Notes: generated by a model not told the origin, from the letters alone. Positions 23,767-33,868 are shown, counted from the stretch's first letter. The stretch is DNA of 40,218 nucleotides from an uncultured Treponema sp. (GCA_934691925.1 CAKUTI010000014.1:1-40218); one strand, 5' to 3'. Translations and numbers: made by a program.

Positions 23767-25200
23767 ATGAATTCATCGCAAATCCTCGTAATCTACAATG
23801 CGCAGCTCATCGACTCGAAAATCGACTCGCCGGGAGCTGTTCTCGTTGCAAACGGAAAAATCCGTTCTGTCTGGCTTGGAAATTTCTCGACAAGAGACGA
23901 TGCGGAAAAAATCCTGAAAAGCGAAAGCGCAGGCATGTCTCAAAATTCTGAAATCACGTTCTATGACGCGAAAAAGCTCGTTTTAATGCCGTCGTTTGTC
24001 GATATGCACGCTCATTTCCGCTATCCAGGCCAGACTGAAAAAGAGGACTTGGACTCAGGACTTCACGCGGCGGTTGCAGGAGGATTTGGAACTCTCGTCC
24101 TTATGCCGAACACAAAGCCGGTGATTTCCACAAGGCAGGCGGGCGAAAGCGTGATGAACGAAGCGAAGGAGAAAAATCTCGCGCGAATTTTCCAGACAAT
24201 CAGCATAACAAAAAATTTCGACGGAAAGGACACTTCCGAAATCGACGAGATTTCAGCGGAAAATTTTCCAGTAATCTCCGAGGACGGACACGACGTAGCT
24301 TCCAGCTTCACAATGCTTCAGGGAATGAGGAAGGCGGGCGAAAAGGGAATAATCGTAAGCTGCCACTGCGAGGACGTTGACCTTGCCGAGGCCGCAAAGC
24401 CTTACCGCCAGCGCGCGCTCAGCTTTATGAAGCAGTACAATATTCCTGCCGGAAAAATCTGGGCAAAAACGCCGGACGTTCCGTCATCAGTCAATTTTGA
24501 AATCGACGGAAATTTCTCCACCGCGAACCAGCTTCTCGCATTGGCAGAAGACGCGGCGACAGAGCGAAACATTGAAATTGCAAAGCACGCGAAAGCACAC
24601 GTTCACATCTGCCACTGCTCAACAAAAATCAGCATGGACGCGGTAAGACGCGCGAAAGCCGACATAAAGGCAGGAGCCACGCCGGAAGGATTCGACTGCA
24701 CGGTTGAAGTAACGACTCATCATCTTTCAATGGCTGGAACTGATTTTCCATATACAAGGGCTTTGGTGAATCCTCCGCTAAGAAGCGACGAAGACCGCCG
24801 GACCTTGATTGAGGCTCTCCGAGACGGAACTGCGGACTGCATCGCCACAGACCACGCTCCGCACACGCAGGAAGACAAGGCTGCAGGAAGCCCCGGGTTC
24901 ACAGGCCTTGAAACCGCATTCGCAACCTGCAACACAGTTCTCGTAAAAAAAGAAGGATTCTCCTTGAACCGGCTTTCAGAGCTTATGAGCGACAATCCCG
25001 CAAAACTTCTAAAAATTGAATCCGGAAGATTTCTCGCGGGCTACAACGCGGACTTTGTTCTCGTTGACGCGAACGAGGAATGGGTCGTAAATCCAAAAAG
25101 CTTCTACAGCAAAGGAAAATCGACTCCGCTTGAAGGGCAGAAACTCACTGGAAAAGTCCGCGCTACATTTTTCAGCGGAAAGCTCGTATTCGGACGGTAA
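23767..25200 (+). CDS. pyrC: Dihydroorotase, type I
   Basis: 477 aa. It cyclises carbamoyl aspartate to dihydroorotate. The metal motif reads DMHAHFRYPGQTEKED near residue 79-94; the usual DxHxHxRxPG is kept apart from A and Y changes. CHCEDVDLAE, HVHICHCST and the C-terminal CIATDHAPHTQEDK (metal Asp) are present, with FTGLETAF. A GGAG lies before the ATG. It is about 100 bp after pyrI and is followed after 3 bp by fbp. Confidence 0.94.
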   Translation: MNSSQILVIYNAQLIDSKIDSPGAVLVANGKIRSVWLGNFSTRDDAEKILKSESAGMSQNSEITFYDAKKLVLMPSFVDMHAHFRYPGQTEKEDLDSGLHAAVAGGFGTLVLMPNTKPVISTRQAGESVMNEAKEKNLARIFQTISITKNFDGKDTSEIDEISAENFPVISEDGHDVASSFTMLQGMRKAGEKGIIVSCHCEDVDLAEAAKPYRQRALSFMKQYNIPAGKIWAKTPDVPSSVNFEIDGNFSTANQLLALAEDAATERNIEIAKHAKAHVHICHCSTKISMDAVRRAKADIKAGATPEGFDCTVEVTTHHLSMAGTDFPYTRALVNPPLRSDEDRRTLIEALRDGTADCIATDHAPHTQEDKAAGSPGFTGLETAFATCNTVLVKKEGFSLNRLSELMSDNPAKLLKIESGRFLAGYNADFVLVDANEEWVVNPKSFYSKGKSTPLEGQKLTGKVRATFFSGKLVFGR

Positions 25201-25203
25201 CAA

Positions 25204-27099
25204 ATGCAGAACGAAAAATTCCTGAAAATTCTTGCGCGCCAATATCCGAACGAGCGCGCCGTAATCACCGAAATCGTGAATTTGCAGTCGATTATGGCTC
25301 TTCCAAAAGGAACGGAGCATTTCTTAAGCGACATTCACGGCGAATACCAGCAATTCAGCCACGTTCTAAGAAACGGCTCAGGCTCAATCAAGACAAAAAT
25401 CGAGGAAGTTTTCGGAAATACGGAGACTCAGGCAAACAAGCGCGCGCTTGCGACTTTGATTTACTATCCGAAAGAAAAACTCGAAATTGTCCGCCAGAGC
25501 GAAAAAGACATCAGCGACTGGTACAACGTTACTCTTCACCGCCTTGTGCTTATGCTGCGCCGTGTTTCGTCAAAATACACACGCTCAAAAGTGCGCAAGG
25601 CGATGCCGCAGGATTTCTCATATCTGATTGAAGAGCTTATCACCGAAAAAGAGGAAGTGAACGACAAGCAGGCTTACTACAACGAGATTTTGCAGACTGT
25701 AATCAGAATCGGGGCGGCTGAGCCTTTAATTGAAGCTCTCTGCAACACAATCCAGAGGCTTGTAATCGACCATCTTCATATAATCGGAGATATTTTTGAC
25801 AGAGGACCGGGACCGCACTTAATTCTCGACACGCTTTTAAATTACCATTCCGTTGATATTCAATGGGGAAACCACGATGTTGTCTGGATGGGAGCGGCGG
25901 CAGGAAGCAAGGAGTGCATCGCGAATGTTGTGCGTCTCTGCGCGCGGTACAACAATCTTGACGTTCTTGAGGAAGGCTACGGAATCAACCTCACTCCGCT
26001 CGTCACGTTCTGCATGAAATACTACGGCCACATGGACAGGCAGGCTGTTCACAAGGCAATCTCGATAATCCAGTTCAAGCTCGAAGACCAAATCATCAGA
26101 AAAAATCCCGAATTCGAGATGGAAAACCGACTGATTCTCGACAAGATTGACTGGCAGAACAAGACCGCAGAAATCGACGGAAAAATCTGGAATCTGAACA
26201 TAAAAAATTCCGAGACCGACTGCCCGACAATCGACCCGGAGCATCCGAATCAGCTAAACGAGGACGAAATCATCGTGATGAACCGGCTCTGCTATTCGTT
26301 CACTCACTGCGAGAAGCTCAAAAACCACGTTGAATTTCTCTACCGAAAAGGAAATCTCTACAAAGTCTTCAACGGAAATCTTCTTTATCACGGCTGCCTG
26401 CCTTTAGACTCAAACGGAAAATTCCTTAAAGTCAAGATTTTCGGAAAAGAACTCTGCGGAAAAGCGCTTTATGACGAGCTTGAAGTTTGGGCAAGGCGCG
26501 GATATTTTGCAAAGCCCGGCTCAAAGGAAAAAGAGAAAGGCGAGAATATTCTCTGGTATTTGTGGACAGGCCCGAAATCTCCGCTTTTCGGCAAGGACAA
26601 GATGGCGAGCTTCGAGAATATGTTCATCGATGACAAGGCTGCGAGCAAGGAGCATAAAAACCATTATTACGATGAGGTCGAGGACGCGGAAACTGTCGAG
26701 TCAGTCCTTAAAGAATTCGGCTTGAATCCGAAAACCGGGCACATCATAAACGGACACGTTCCGCAGGAAGTCAAAAAAGGCGATTCTCCGATAAAATGCG
26801 GCGGAAAGCTTCTTATTATTGACGGCGGATTTGCAGCGGCTTACCACGAAAAAACAGGAATCGCTGGCTATACGCTTGTCTGCAACTCGTACGGGCTTAG
26901 GCTCGTTGTGCATGAAAAATTCACGAGCTGCGAGCAGGTTATCGCGACAGATTCAGACATCGTAAGCGACACAATCCAAGTTGAGCGTTTTCCGACAAGG
27001 AAATACGTTGCCGACACCGACCGGGGAAACGAGCTTAAAGAGCAGATTGAAGAGCTTGAGGAGCTTTTAAAAGCGTACAGAAAAGGCTTTATAAGCTGA
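25204..27099 (+). CDS. fbp: Fructose-1,6-bisphosphatase class III
   Basis: 631 aa, the Firmicutes-type enzyme of gluconeogenesis (B. subtilis Fbp is about 670 aa). Metallophosphoesterase motifs appear in order: LSDIHGEY (about 43), GDIFDRGPGPH (about 197), WGNHDVVWMG (about 222), and IINGHVPQEVKKG with LLIIDGGFAAAYH near 510-545. The 3-bp gap to pyrC implies co-transcription. Gluconeogenic FBPase in a pyrimidine operon is unusual; no sequence clue explains it beyond possible shared demand for ribose phosphate. The start lacks a strong Shine-Dalgarno (GGACGG at -9). Confidence 0.95.
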   Translation: MQNEKFLKILARQYPNERAVITEIVNLQSIMALPKGTEHFLSDIHGEYQQFSHVLRNGSGSIKTKIEEVFGNTETQANKRALATLIYYPKEKLEIVRQSEKDISDWYNVTLHRLVLMLRRVSSKYTRSKVRKAMPQDFSYLIEELITEKEEVNDKQAYYNEILQTVIRIGAAEPLIEALCNTIQRLVIDHLHIIGDIFDRGPGPHLILDTLLNYHSVDIQWGNHDVVWMGAAAGSKECIANVVRLCARYNNLDVLEEGYGINLTPLVTFCMKYYGHMDRQAVHKAISIIQFKLEDQIIRKNPEFEMENRLILDKIDWQNKTAEIDGKIWNLNIKNSETDCPTIDPEHPNQLNEDEIIVMNRLCYSFTHCEKLKNHVEFLYRKGNLYKVFNGNLLYHGCLPLDSNGKFLKVKIFGKELCGKALYDELEVWARRGYFAKPGSKEKEKGENILWYLWTGPKSPLFGKDKMASFENMFIDDKAASKEHKNHYYDEVEDAETVESVLKEFGLNPKTGHIINGHVPQEVKKGDSPIKCGGKLLIIDGGFAAAYHEKTGIAGYTLVCNSYGLRLVVHEKFTSCEQVIATDSDIVSDTIQVERFPTRKYVADTDRGNELKEQIEELEELLKAYRKGFIS

Positions 27100-27176
27100 A
27101 GACTCAGGCAACGTTGAAAGTTCACAGTCCGAAGTTCTTGCGTTTTCACAAAGAAAATCGATGCAGAAGCTAAAAT

Positions 27177-28430
27177 CTAAAGCCCGATTCTCACGCCGAC
27201 AAATCCGCCCACGCCGGCATATCTAAAGCTCGACGCAAAATCTGTGCTTGCAAGGGAGACTTTTGCAAGAATCTCGGCCAGTCGAAGATTCAGCATAAAG
27301 CCCAAATGCTGCGTGAAAATTCTGTATTCATAGTCTGTTCCAACGCTTAGCCCCAAAATATTGAAAAGCGACAGCTCAGCAGTCAAATCGTATTCCGGCC
27401 AGAAAATTCTGTCTGACGAGTAAGGGTCGCGCACAACAATATTCGCTTTCGGACGGAGCGTAATCAAGCTGCCGAACGGCCTATAAGAAGCCTGCAAGCC
27501 CAGTTTCAACGGACGGAAAACTTTTTTGTCAGCGTCTGAATATTCAAGGTCGTCCTTGTTGAAATCCCAGTCATGCGCCTCCAAGTCATTAAGAATTCCA
27601 AGCGCGTTGTCCTCATAAAAATAGGCGTTCAAGCTCGTTGACATTTTATATTTCAGTTTTCCTGGCAAAATAGGAATTCTTCCAAAAAACGAAGCGTTAA
27701 GTCCGTGAAGAATATTTTTCTCAATCTCGAAAGACACGTCAAATCCAGCGTTCTGAAGAAGTTTCGCGGCTTCAATATCGCTTTTGGAATCTTCGGAATT
27801 CTCGTCGTCAGAATCGTCATCTCCGATAAATTTTTCCATATCAAAAGCCGTGTAAACATTGAGCGGAGCTTTCGCCTCAATAGAAATTTTTCCGTCTGAG
27901 GAAGTCTCAAAGTGCGCCTTTGCCGTTGTCGGCTCAAGATAAGCGAGCGGAACGTAAATGCTTGGAGAAACCGTAAGCCCGATGCTGCGGATTAAAGTCT
28001 GGAAAGAAAATCCCGCGTCAAAAAAAGCGTCTCCGTAGACGTTAAGCTCAAAAGTCTCGTTCTCGTCAAGCTCCGTTCCTTTTGCAAGAATCCTGAAAAA
28101 TTCCTTGTCGAGATTTGAAAATCCGTTCACTTCCGCGCCTGCAAAAAAGCCAAGCCGAAAATGGCTGCTCGCGTTTATGTTGATGAAAGACTTTTCCTTT
28201 ATATGCGCCGCAAACGAAAGCCCCGAGTCCGGCATTGACTCGTACCACTCGCGGATGTCAATCACCAAGTCCTTGACCATAAAATCGCCGAGCTTGAAAT
28301 GGCTGTTCGCAAGCGCAAATTCCGTATCAGAGCCAATCTCGAAAATTCTGTGAGGCTTGTAAAGCTCCGCACCTGAAAAACTTAGAAACACGAAAACAAA
28401 AGCCAATATATTGAGGATTATCTTTTTCAT
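27177..28430 (-). CDS. Predicted outer-membrane beta-barrel protein, family unknown
   Basis: 417 aa with a signal peptide (cleavage near residue 20, after SGA). The mature part alternates aromatic and aliphatic residues through many short strands, and an acidic insert (DDDSDDENSEDSKSD, about 205) probably forms a loop. It ends in strands RYAGVGGFVGVRIGL. The start overlaps the stop codon of the upstream 780-aa lipoprotein gene by 4 bp (ATGA), so the two are coupled. I do not recognise a named family; Treponema genomes contain many such proteins. Confidence 0.7.
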   Translation of the reverse strand: MKKIILNILAFVFVFLSFSGAELYKPHRIFEIGSDTEFALANSHFKLGDFMVKDLVIDIREWYESMPDSGLSFAAHIKEKSFININASSHFRLGFFAGAEVNGFSNLDKEFFRILAKGTELDENETFELNVYGDAFFDAGFSFQTLIRSIGLTVSPSIYVPLAYLEPTTAKAHFETSSDGKISIEAKAPLNVYTAFDMEKFIGDDDSDDENSEDSKSDIEAAKLLQNAGFDVSFEIEKNILHGLNASFFGRIPILPGKLKYKMSTSLNAYFYEDNALGILNDLEAHDWDFNKDDLEYSDADKKVFRPLKLGLQASYRPFGSLITLRPKANIVVRDPYSSDRIFWPEYDLTAELSLFNILGLSVGTDYEYRIFTQHLGFMLNLRLAEILAKVSLASTDFASSFRYAGVGGFVGVRIGL

Positions 28431-30769
28431 TTGTCAGACTTGCTCCATATTTCCACAGTTCCGTCAGTAACAACTTCCACATAGCCGCTGAGACCGAATT
28501 TTGAATTCCTTGAAATTTTCTTCTGCTCGCCGTCCGCCACAATTTCCACAGGCACAACAGGATTAAAAGGATAGCTGTCAAAAATATTCTGGATTTCCTC
28601 GCCTGAAAGACTGATTGCCTTGAAATCGCCGCTGTTGTTTTCAAACGAAATCGGTTTTTCAATATTGCTCGCGTAATCATCAAGGCTTGCAGAAATCTCA
28701 AGATTCGTGGAATTTTCCGTCTTGTAGTAAATCGAGACGGATTTTATCAAGTCAAGATATTTACGCTTGTCATCGTCTGACCAGTCGTCCGCGCTGTCAC
28801 GGTCAAAAAGGTCTTTATTCTCAGGCTCGTCCTCCTCGTTTATGATTCTGACAAGCTCGCGCACATCTTTTACCGTTATTTTGTCATCTTTTTTGCTTTC
28901 GTTTTCAGGAAAATCGTATTTGTCGTTCAAGGTGAACTCGAGGGGAATTTGAACCAAAAGGAAAATCTGGATTGACTTCAAGCCCTGAAGCTTTTCCAAA
29001 TCGTCGCCGGTCAAAGTGATTGTGTCGGTCGCGTTTTTTAATCCGCTCATCTCGTACTCGATTTTAAGATTGTCAGGCATCGCGTTCAAAAGCGCGCAAA
29101 CCGAGCCGTCGTCAGTCTTCGCGGAATATTCTTCATTCTTCAAAAATGATGAATCTGTGATTGTGAAAGTATCGTTGTCCGAAAGAGAATCAAGGTCAAC
29201 AGAGCTTTCCTTCAATTTTATTCCGTCCGCGCTGTCAAGAAGAACCGCGCTTCCGCCGTCGTAAACAGCCTTAATTTTGCATGTTGAATATGAAACATCT
29301 TTTAGAGCCGAAATTTCAGGCATAAGCGCGAAAACGTAGCCCTCAACTCCCGAAAACTCCACGTTTTTTATCAGATTGCTTGCCTCGCCAAGAGAATCGC
29401 TGAGCAATGTTGAAAAGCTCAGGCCGGTGTCAACCGAGCCGCTCGTGCCTGCGCTTGAATCCAAAGCCGAAATGTCAAGAACCATCGTTCCCATTTTTTC
29501 GATTTCACAGCTTCCAAAAACCTCAATTTCCGGTCCGGAATCTCCGTCATCAAAAATAACCGTCGCGTCCGCAAAGCTAATTGAAACTTGCCCGCTGAAA
29601 GAAATCTTGTCTGCACTGGAGCTTGGCTTTACAGTTTTTCCAGAAATATCCGCGCTCTTGTTGAAAAGATAGTTCGCGTCGGCCGAGGAAACGTCATTGA
29701 ACTCGTCCTCGCCTATGTTGAATCCGTCCGCGCCGGACTGTGAAACGTTTATGCAGCTCACAGCAGCGTTTATTCCGCTCCAGCCGTCAGGAATCTTGCT
29801 TTTTATTCCAAGCTCGCCTTTTTCAACGCTCGCGGAAACAAGGCTGTCGTTCATTCCTGTAAATTCAAACTCGTCAGAAAATCCGAGTGTTCCGTCCGGA
29901 GTCGAGCTGTCGTTGTCCAAGTCTCCAATCTCGTCCGAAGTCATATTAAGCCCCGTGACTTTTGAGATTTTAAGATTCTGCGTTTTCATAGAGATTGTGT
30001 ATTCGAGTTGTTTTCCAAAAGTTCCGCCGCTCATCGAGCCTGCAATCTTAAGGCGCATATTCGGAACAAGAGATTTTCCGCTAAGGTCAAGATAAAGCGG
30101 AGACACTCCGTTGTCATGGGAAATGTCGCGCATGCCGCTTGAAGAAATCACGCTGCCGTCCGCGCCGCAAAGAACAACTTTCGCGTTCAGAACAAAATCA
30201 GAAGAGACATTTTCAGGAGCTTTCACATAAATCGCAAACTCGCCTGAATAAACCTGCATCGTCTTGAAGTCCGGGCTTGTAATGTCAAAGCCGATTCCGC
30301 CGTTGTCTGGAATTTCCGCAGATTCTCCAAGCTCCGCAATCGTGTAATTTTTTTCTCTAATAGATAGAACGTCTGAAATCTTGCTGTTCAGGCTCGAGAC
30401 AGGAATTTTTGACGAGAATTCAATCTTGTTAGAGCCGTCAGCTGAAATTCCCAGAGGAATCTCCTGAATCGGATATTTTATGAGATACTGGAGAACGTCG
30501 TCTTCATGTCCATCAGGATTGTAGTCGTAAACTTTTACTTCCGCCGCGTCCTCGTCAAGATTCTCGTTGAAAGTTTTTCTAAGCTCCGCCGCGCTTATCT
30601 TGTCTTTCACAAGAATCTCGCCGTCTCCAAGAGGAAATTTGTATGTTGCATTTGCCGTCGCCGAAACTTTCTCAGGAATTTCAAAATTCCGCAAATCATC
30701 GCATGAGAAAAAAGAAAAAGCCGCAGCTGTGGCAAGTGCCGAAAAAAATAGCCGGTTAAGTCTTACCAT
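28427..30769 (-). CDS. Large lipoprotein, repetitive beta-rich, family unknown
   Basis: 780 aa with lipobox FFSC (Cys23). The mature protein is beta-rich, with repeated Ser/Asp-rich stretches such as SADISGKTVKPSSSADKISF, SSLDSL-type segments and hydrophobic strand patterns. I see no enzyme motif. The 4-bp overlap with the downstream outer-membrane protein points to a two-protein surface complex (barrel plus exposed lipoprotein); this is inference. TATAAT lies 7 nt before the ATG and no Shine-Dalgarno is present, consistent with a leaderless mRNA. Confidence 0.75.
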   Translation of the reverse strand: MVRLNRLFFSALATAAAFSFFSCDDLRNFEIPEKVSATANATYKFPLGDGEILVKDKISAAELRKTFNENLDEDAAEVKVYDYNPDGHEDDVLQYLIKYPIQEIPLGISADGSNKIEFSSKIPVSSLNSKISDVLSIREKNYTIAELGESAEIPDNGGIGFDITSPDFKTMQVYSGEFAIYVKAPENVSSDFVLNAKVVLCGADGSVISSSGMRDISHDNGVSPLYLDLSGKSLVPNMRLKIAGSMSGGTFGKQLEYTISMKTQNLKISKVTGLNMTSDEIGDLDNDSSTPDGTLGFSDEFEFTGMNDSLVSASVEKGELGIKSKIPDGWSGINAAVSCINVSQSGADGFNIGEDEFNDVSSADANYLFNKSADISGKTVKPSSSADKISFSGQVSISFADATVIFDDGDSGPEIEVFGSCEIEKMGTMVLDISALDSSAGTSGSVDTGLSFSTLLSDSLGEASNLIKNVEFSGVEGYVFALMPEISALKDVSYSTCKIKAVYDGGSAVLLDSADGIKLKESSVDLDSLSDNDTFTITDSSFLKNEEYSAKTDDGSVCALLNAMPDNLKIEYEMSGLKNATDTITLTGDDLEKLQGLKSIQIFLLVQIPLEFTLNDKYDFPENESKKDDKITVKDVRELVRIINEEDEPENKDLFDRDSADDWSDDDKRKYLDLIKSVSIYYKTENSTNLEISASLDDYASNIEKPISFENNSGDFKAISLSGEEIQNIFDSYPFNPVVPVEIVADGEQKKISRNSKFGLSGYVEVVTDGTVEIWSKSDK

Positions 30770-30776
30770 AACTTAT

Positions 30777-30782
30777 ATTATA
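30777..30782 (-). promoter_or_regulatory. Predicted -10 of the lipoprotein/outer-membrane protein operon (leaderless)
   Basis: A perfect TATAAT on the minus strand lies 7 nt before the ATG at 30769. The -35 is weak. Confidence 0.45.
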
Positions 30783-30830
30783 AGACATAGCCGGCAAAAA
30801 ATCTTGTGATTCCAATAGATTTTTACTTTT

Positions 30831-31397
30831 TTAGAGGCTTCCCTCAAGATAATTCAAGAGAATCTGCTTCCAGTCAAAGCTGCTCGCAGTCAAGGATGTA
30901 ACGTTAGTGTATCTTGCAGCGTTTGCAGAGCGAAGCTGGGCAGGAAGCCCTGAGACAGCAGTCATCAAAGCGGAATTTTTCGCATAGAAATAGCTCCATG
31001 TTCCGTCGTTCAAAGTGAAAGTCTGTGCAGAGCCGTTTGAAGACTCAGTTGAAGTCTGCCCGAAAGATTTCACCGCGAAAGTGTTACTTGCAAGCCCGTT
31101 CACAGGATTTGCAGAAGAAGTTGTCACAAGGATTGTGAGTCCCTTGTTGATTGCAACATCGCTTCTAACGCCGGAAGTTACCGCATGGTCAGAATAAAGA
31201 ATGTAATAAACGTAGTTTCCATTCACTGTCTTGTACCACACGTTTTTTCCAGCTCCTGTAAGAGCGTTGATAGCAGCCTGCTTTACAGTCGAGCCTGAGC
31301 CGCTTGAATTTGAAGAAGACGCGCCGGAAGTTGTTGCGCAGCCAGCCAATGCAAAAGCAAGGACTGCCGCAAAAGCAGCCAAAATTGATTTTTTCAT
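30831..31397 (-). CDS. Lipoprotein of unknown function
   Basis: 188 aa. The signal peptide ends in lipobox ALAGC (Cys20) and is followed by a Ser/Gly/Thr-rich tether. The mature domain includes NVWYKTVNGNYVYYILYSDH, an alternating beta pattern. Not recognised. AGGAG precedes the ATG. It starts 28 bp after the tex stop codon on the same strand, so it is likely read with tex, which is an unrelated cytoplasmic protein. Confidence 0.8.
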   Translation of the reverse strand: MKKSILAAFAAVLAFALAGCATTSGASSSNSSGSGSTVKQAAINALTGAGKNVWYKTVNGNYVYYILYSDHAVTSGVRSDVAINKGLTILVTTSSANPVNGLASNTFAVKSFGQTSTESSNGSAQTFTLNDGTWSYFYAKNSALMTAVSGLPAQLRSANAARYTNVTSLTASSFDWKQILLNYLEGSL

Positions 31398-31425
31398 TGT
31401 ATTATCTCCTTTTTTTGCCTGAAAA

Positions 31426-33831
31426 TTATTTCTTCAAAAGCGCCGCAAACGGATTGTAAGACATTCCGTCGTCGCTTCCGCGCTCAAATCTGCGGTCGCC
31501 TCTGTTTTCGCGGCGCGGTCTGTCGCCATGCGCAAATTCAGCTTTTTTCTCGCCGTTTCCGCCTTTCTTAACAATTACAACTCGTTTTCTGCCGTCCGCT
31601 CCAGTTTTTGAAACAGGCTTTTTGCCCTCGTTTGTCTGTCCAAGCCGTGTGCTGGCGTCTGATTTCAACGAAAGCGAAATGCGTTTTCTGTCCTTGTCCA
31701 AAGCGATAATCGTGAATTCTTTCACGTCGCCGACTTTCACAATGTCCATCGGGTCTGAAACGAAGTTGTCGCTAAGCTCTGAAACGTGAATCAGCGCAGT
31801 CTCGTGAAGTCCGATGTCAACGAACGCGCCAAAGTCAACAACGTTCTTGATTTTTCCAGTGACTTTCATTCCGACTGCCAAATCCTCAAAGTTCACAACG
31901 CCTTTCTGCATAATCGGAGCCGGATAGCCATCGCGAGGGTCGCGGTTCGGTTTCTGAAGCTCGTCGATAATGTCGTTCAAAGTTGTCTCGCCAACGTTGT
32001 ACTTCTCGCAGAGAGACTTCTTCAAATCCGCAGGAACTTCCTTTTTCTGCTGAACGTAAGAAAGAACTTCGCGCGCGACATCGTAATTTTCAGGATGAAC
32101 CCAAGTGTTGTCGAGCGGGTCGGAGCTTTCCGCAATCTTCAGGAAGCCCGCGCACTGCTCAAACGCCTTTGGACCAAGCCCCGGAACTTTCTTAAGCTCC
32201 TCGCGGCTCTTGATTTTTCCGTTCTCGTCGCGGTATTTCACGATTTTTTTCGCGGTTGACATATTGATTCCAGAAACATACTTCAAAAGCATATAGGAAG
32301 CAGTGTTCAAGTTCACGCCGACATTGTTCACAACAGAGCCGACAACCTCGTCAAGCTGCTCTGCGAGCTTTTTCTGGTTCACATCGTGCTGGTAAAGTCC
32401 AACGCCGATTGATTTCGGGTCGATTTTAACAAGCTCCGCGAGAGGATCCTGCAGGCGTCTTCCCATCGAGATTGCGCCGCGGATTGTAAGGTCAAGCTCC
32501 GGGAATTCCTCTGTCGCCACAGGGCTTGCAGAATAGACAGAAGCTCCGCTTTCATCAACGACAGTGTATTTCACATCTGCGTCGGCATAGTTCTCGCTGA
32601 TTACTTTTGAGACCAAAGCCTGAACTTCAGGAGAGCCAGTTCCGTTTCCAACGGCAACAACCTGAATGTCGTACTTGTCAATCGCCTCGTTCAAAAGATT
32701 GTAAGCCTCATCCGCTTTCTGCACCTGATAAATCTTGAAATATCCGAGATATTTTCCAGTCTCGTCCAAAGCGGCGCATTTTGTTCCCGTTCTAATTCCA
32801 GGGTCGATTCCAAGAACGCGGCTTCCCTTGATTGGCTGAGTCATAAGAAGATTCTTCAAATTTTCGCTGAAAAGCTCGATTCCGTGCCCGTCTGCCTCGT
32901 CTGTCTCGTCGCTTCTGATTTCGCGAACGACAGCAGGAGAAAGAAGGCGCACAAGCCCATCCTCAATCGCGTCTTTATGATATTTGTTCGAGATTTTAAC
33001 TTTTTTCTGCAGGAGAGCGACAGCGTCGTCAACAGGAACATCGATTGTAACGCTCAAGGCTCCCTCGCGCTCTCCGCGGTTTATCGCAAGAATTCTATGC
33101 GGCTTAACCTGATTTAGCGGCTCTGAATAATCCCAGTACATCTTGTAAGTTGAAGTCTTCTCGGCAGTCTCAGCGTCCTGACCTTCCGGCACAACGCCTT
33201 TTGTCACGATTGTTCCCTCTGCCATGTAAAGGTCGTGCACGTCAGAACGGTTTGTCGTGTCCTGAGAAGTGCGCTCGGCGATAATATCTTTTGCGCCTTC
33301 AATCGCGTCTTTCGCTGCCGGAACGTTGAGCTTCTCGTCAGCATTGTCAGTCTTGATGAATTTCTCAGCCTCGGCCTCAACCGCAGCGTCGCCGTTTTCT
33401 CCGGCGATAAAGTCCGCAAGCGGCTCAAGTCCTTTCTCGGCTGCAACCATTCCGCGGGTCTTCTTCTTTTTCTTGAACGGAGCCCACAAATCCTCAAGCT
33501 CGGTCAAAGTTTTCGCGCCCATTGCGGCGTTGTAAAGGCTTTCCGTAAGTTTTCCCTGAGAGAAAATGCCTTTTATGATTTCAAGGCGGCGTTCCTCAAG
33601 ATTTTTATATGATTTGAACAAATGGTCGCAGTCTGTAACCTGAACCTCGTTCAAGTTGCCGTGCTTTTCCTTTCGGTAACGTGAAATAAAAGGGATTGTG
33701 CAGCCCTCGTCAACAAGGCTGATTACCGCGCTCACCTGATCCACACGGATATTAAGCTCGGCGGCGATTTTTTTCATGATTTCCACTTCGTTGACAACGA
33801 GTGCGTCGATAGATTCTTGTGTAAATTCCAT
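31426..33831 (-). CDS. tex: Tex family RNA-binding transcription accessory protein
   Basis: 801 aa from the ATG at 33831 (MEFTQESIDALVV); the open frame extends 16 codons further but with no conservation. Domains in order: Tex N-terminal helical region (VISLVDEGCTIPFISRYRKE), YqgF/RNase H-like (VLGIDPGIRTGTKCAALDET), helix-hairpin-helix (LGPKAFEQCAGFLKI) and S1 (VVDFGAFVDIGLHETALIHV), then a Lys/Arg/Gly-rich tail (GDRPRRENRGDRRFER). It binds nucleic acid and is linked to transcription and ribosome-associated functions. TAAAAT lies 8 nt before the ATG, with TTGCCC 17 bp further up. Confidence 0.96.
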   Translation of the reverse strand: MEFTQESIDALVVNEVEIMKKIAAELNIRVDQVSAVISLVDEGCTIPFISRYRKEKHGNLNEVQVTDCDHLFKSYKNLEERRLEIIKGIFSQGKLTESLYNAAMGAKTLTELEDLWAPFKKKKKTRGMVAAEKGLEPLADFIAGENGDAAVEAEAEKFIKTDNADEKLNVPAAKDAIEGAKDIIAERTSQDTTNRSDVHDLYMAEGTIVTKGVVPEGQDAETAEKTSTYKMYWDYSEPLNQVKPHRILAINRGEREGALSVTIDVPVDDAVALLQKKVKISNKYHKDAIEDGLVRLLSPAVVREIRSDETDEADGHGIELFSENLKNLLMTQPIKGSRVLGIDPGIRTGTKCAALDETGKYLGYFKIYQVQKADEAYNLLNEAIDKYDIQVVAVGNGTGSPEVQALVSKVISENYADADVKYTVVDESGASVYSASPVATEEFPELDLTIRGAISMGRRLQDPLAELVKIDPKSIGVGLYQHDVNQKKLAEQLDEVVGSVVNNVGVNLNTASYMLLKYVSGINMSTAKKIVKYRDENGKIKSREELKKVPGLGPKAFEQCAGFLKIAESSDPLDNTWVHPENYDVAREVLSYVQQKKEVPADLKKSLCEKYNVGETTLNDIIDELQKPNRDPRDGYPAPIMQKGVVNFEDLAVGMKVTGKIKNVVDFGAFVDIGLHETALIHVSELSDNFVSDPMDIVKVGDVKEFTIIALDKDRKRISLSLKSDASTRLGQTNEGKKPVSKTGADGRKRVVIVKKGGNGEKKAEFAHGDRPRRENRGDRRFERGSDDGMSYNPFAALLKK

Positions 33832-33839
33832 ATCGGAAT

Positions 33840-33868
33840 ATTTTAATGAAAATAAAAGCCGTGGGCAA
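33840..33868 (-). promoter_or_regulatory. Predicted promoter of tex (leaderless)
   Basis: On the minus strand TTGCCC, 17 bp, TAAAAT, then 8 nt to the ATG. No Shine-Dalgarno. The promoter overlaps the space to the upstream GGDEF gene stop codon. Confidence 0.5.
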
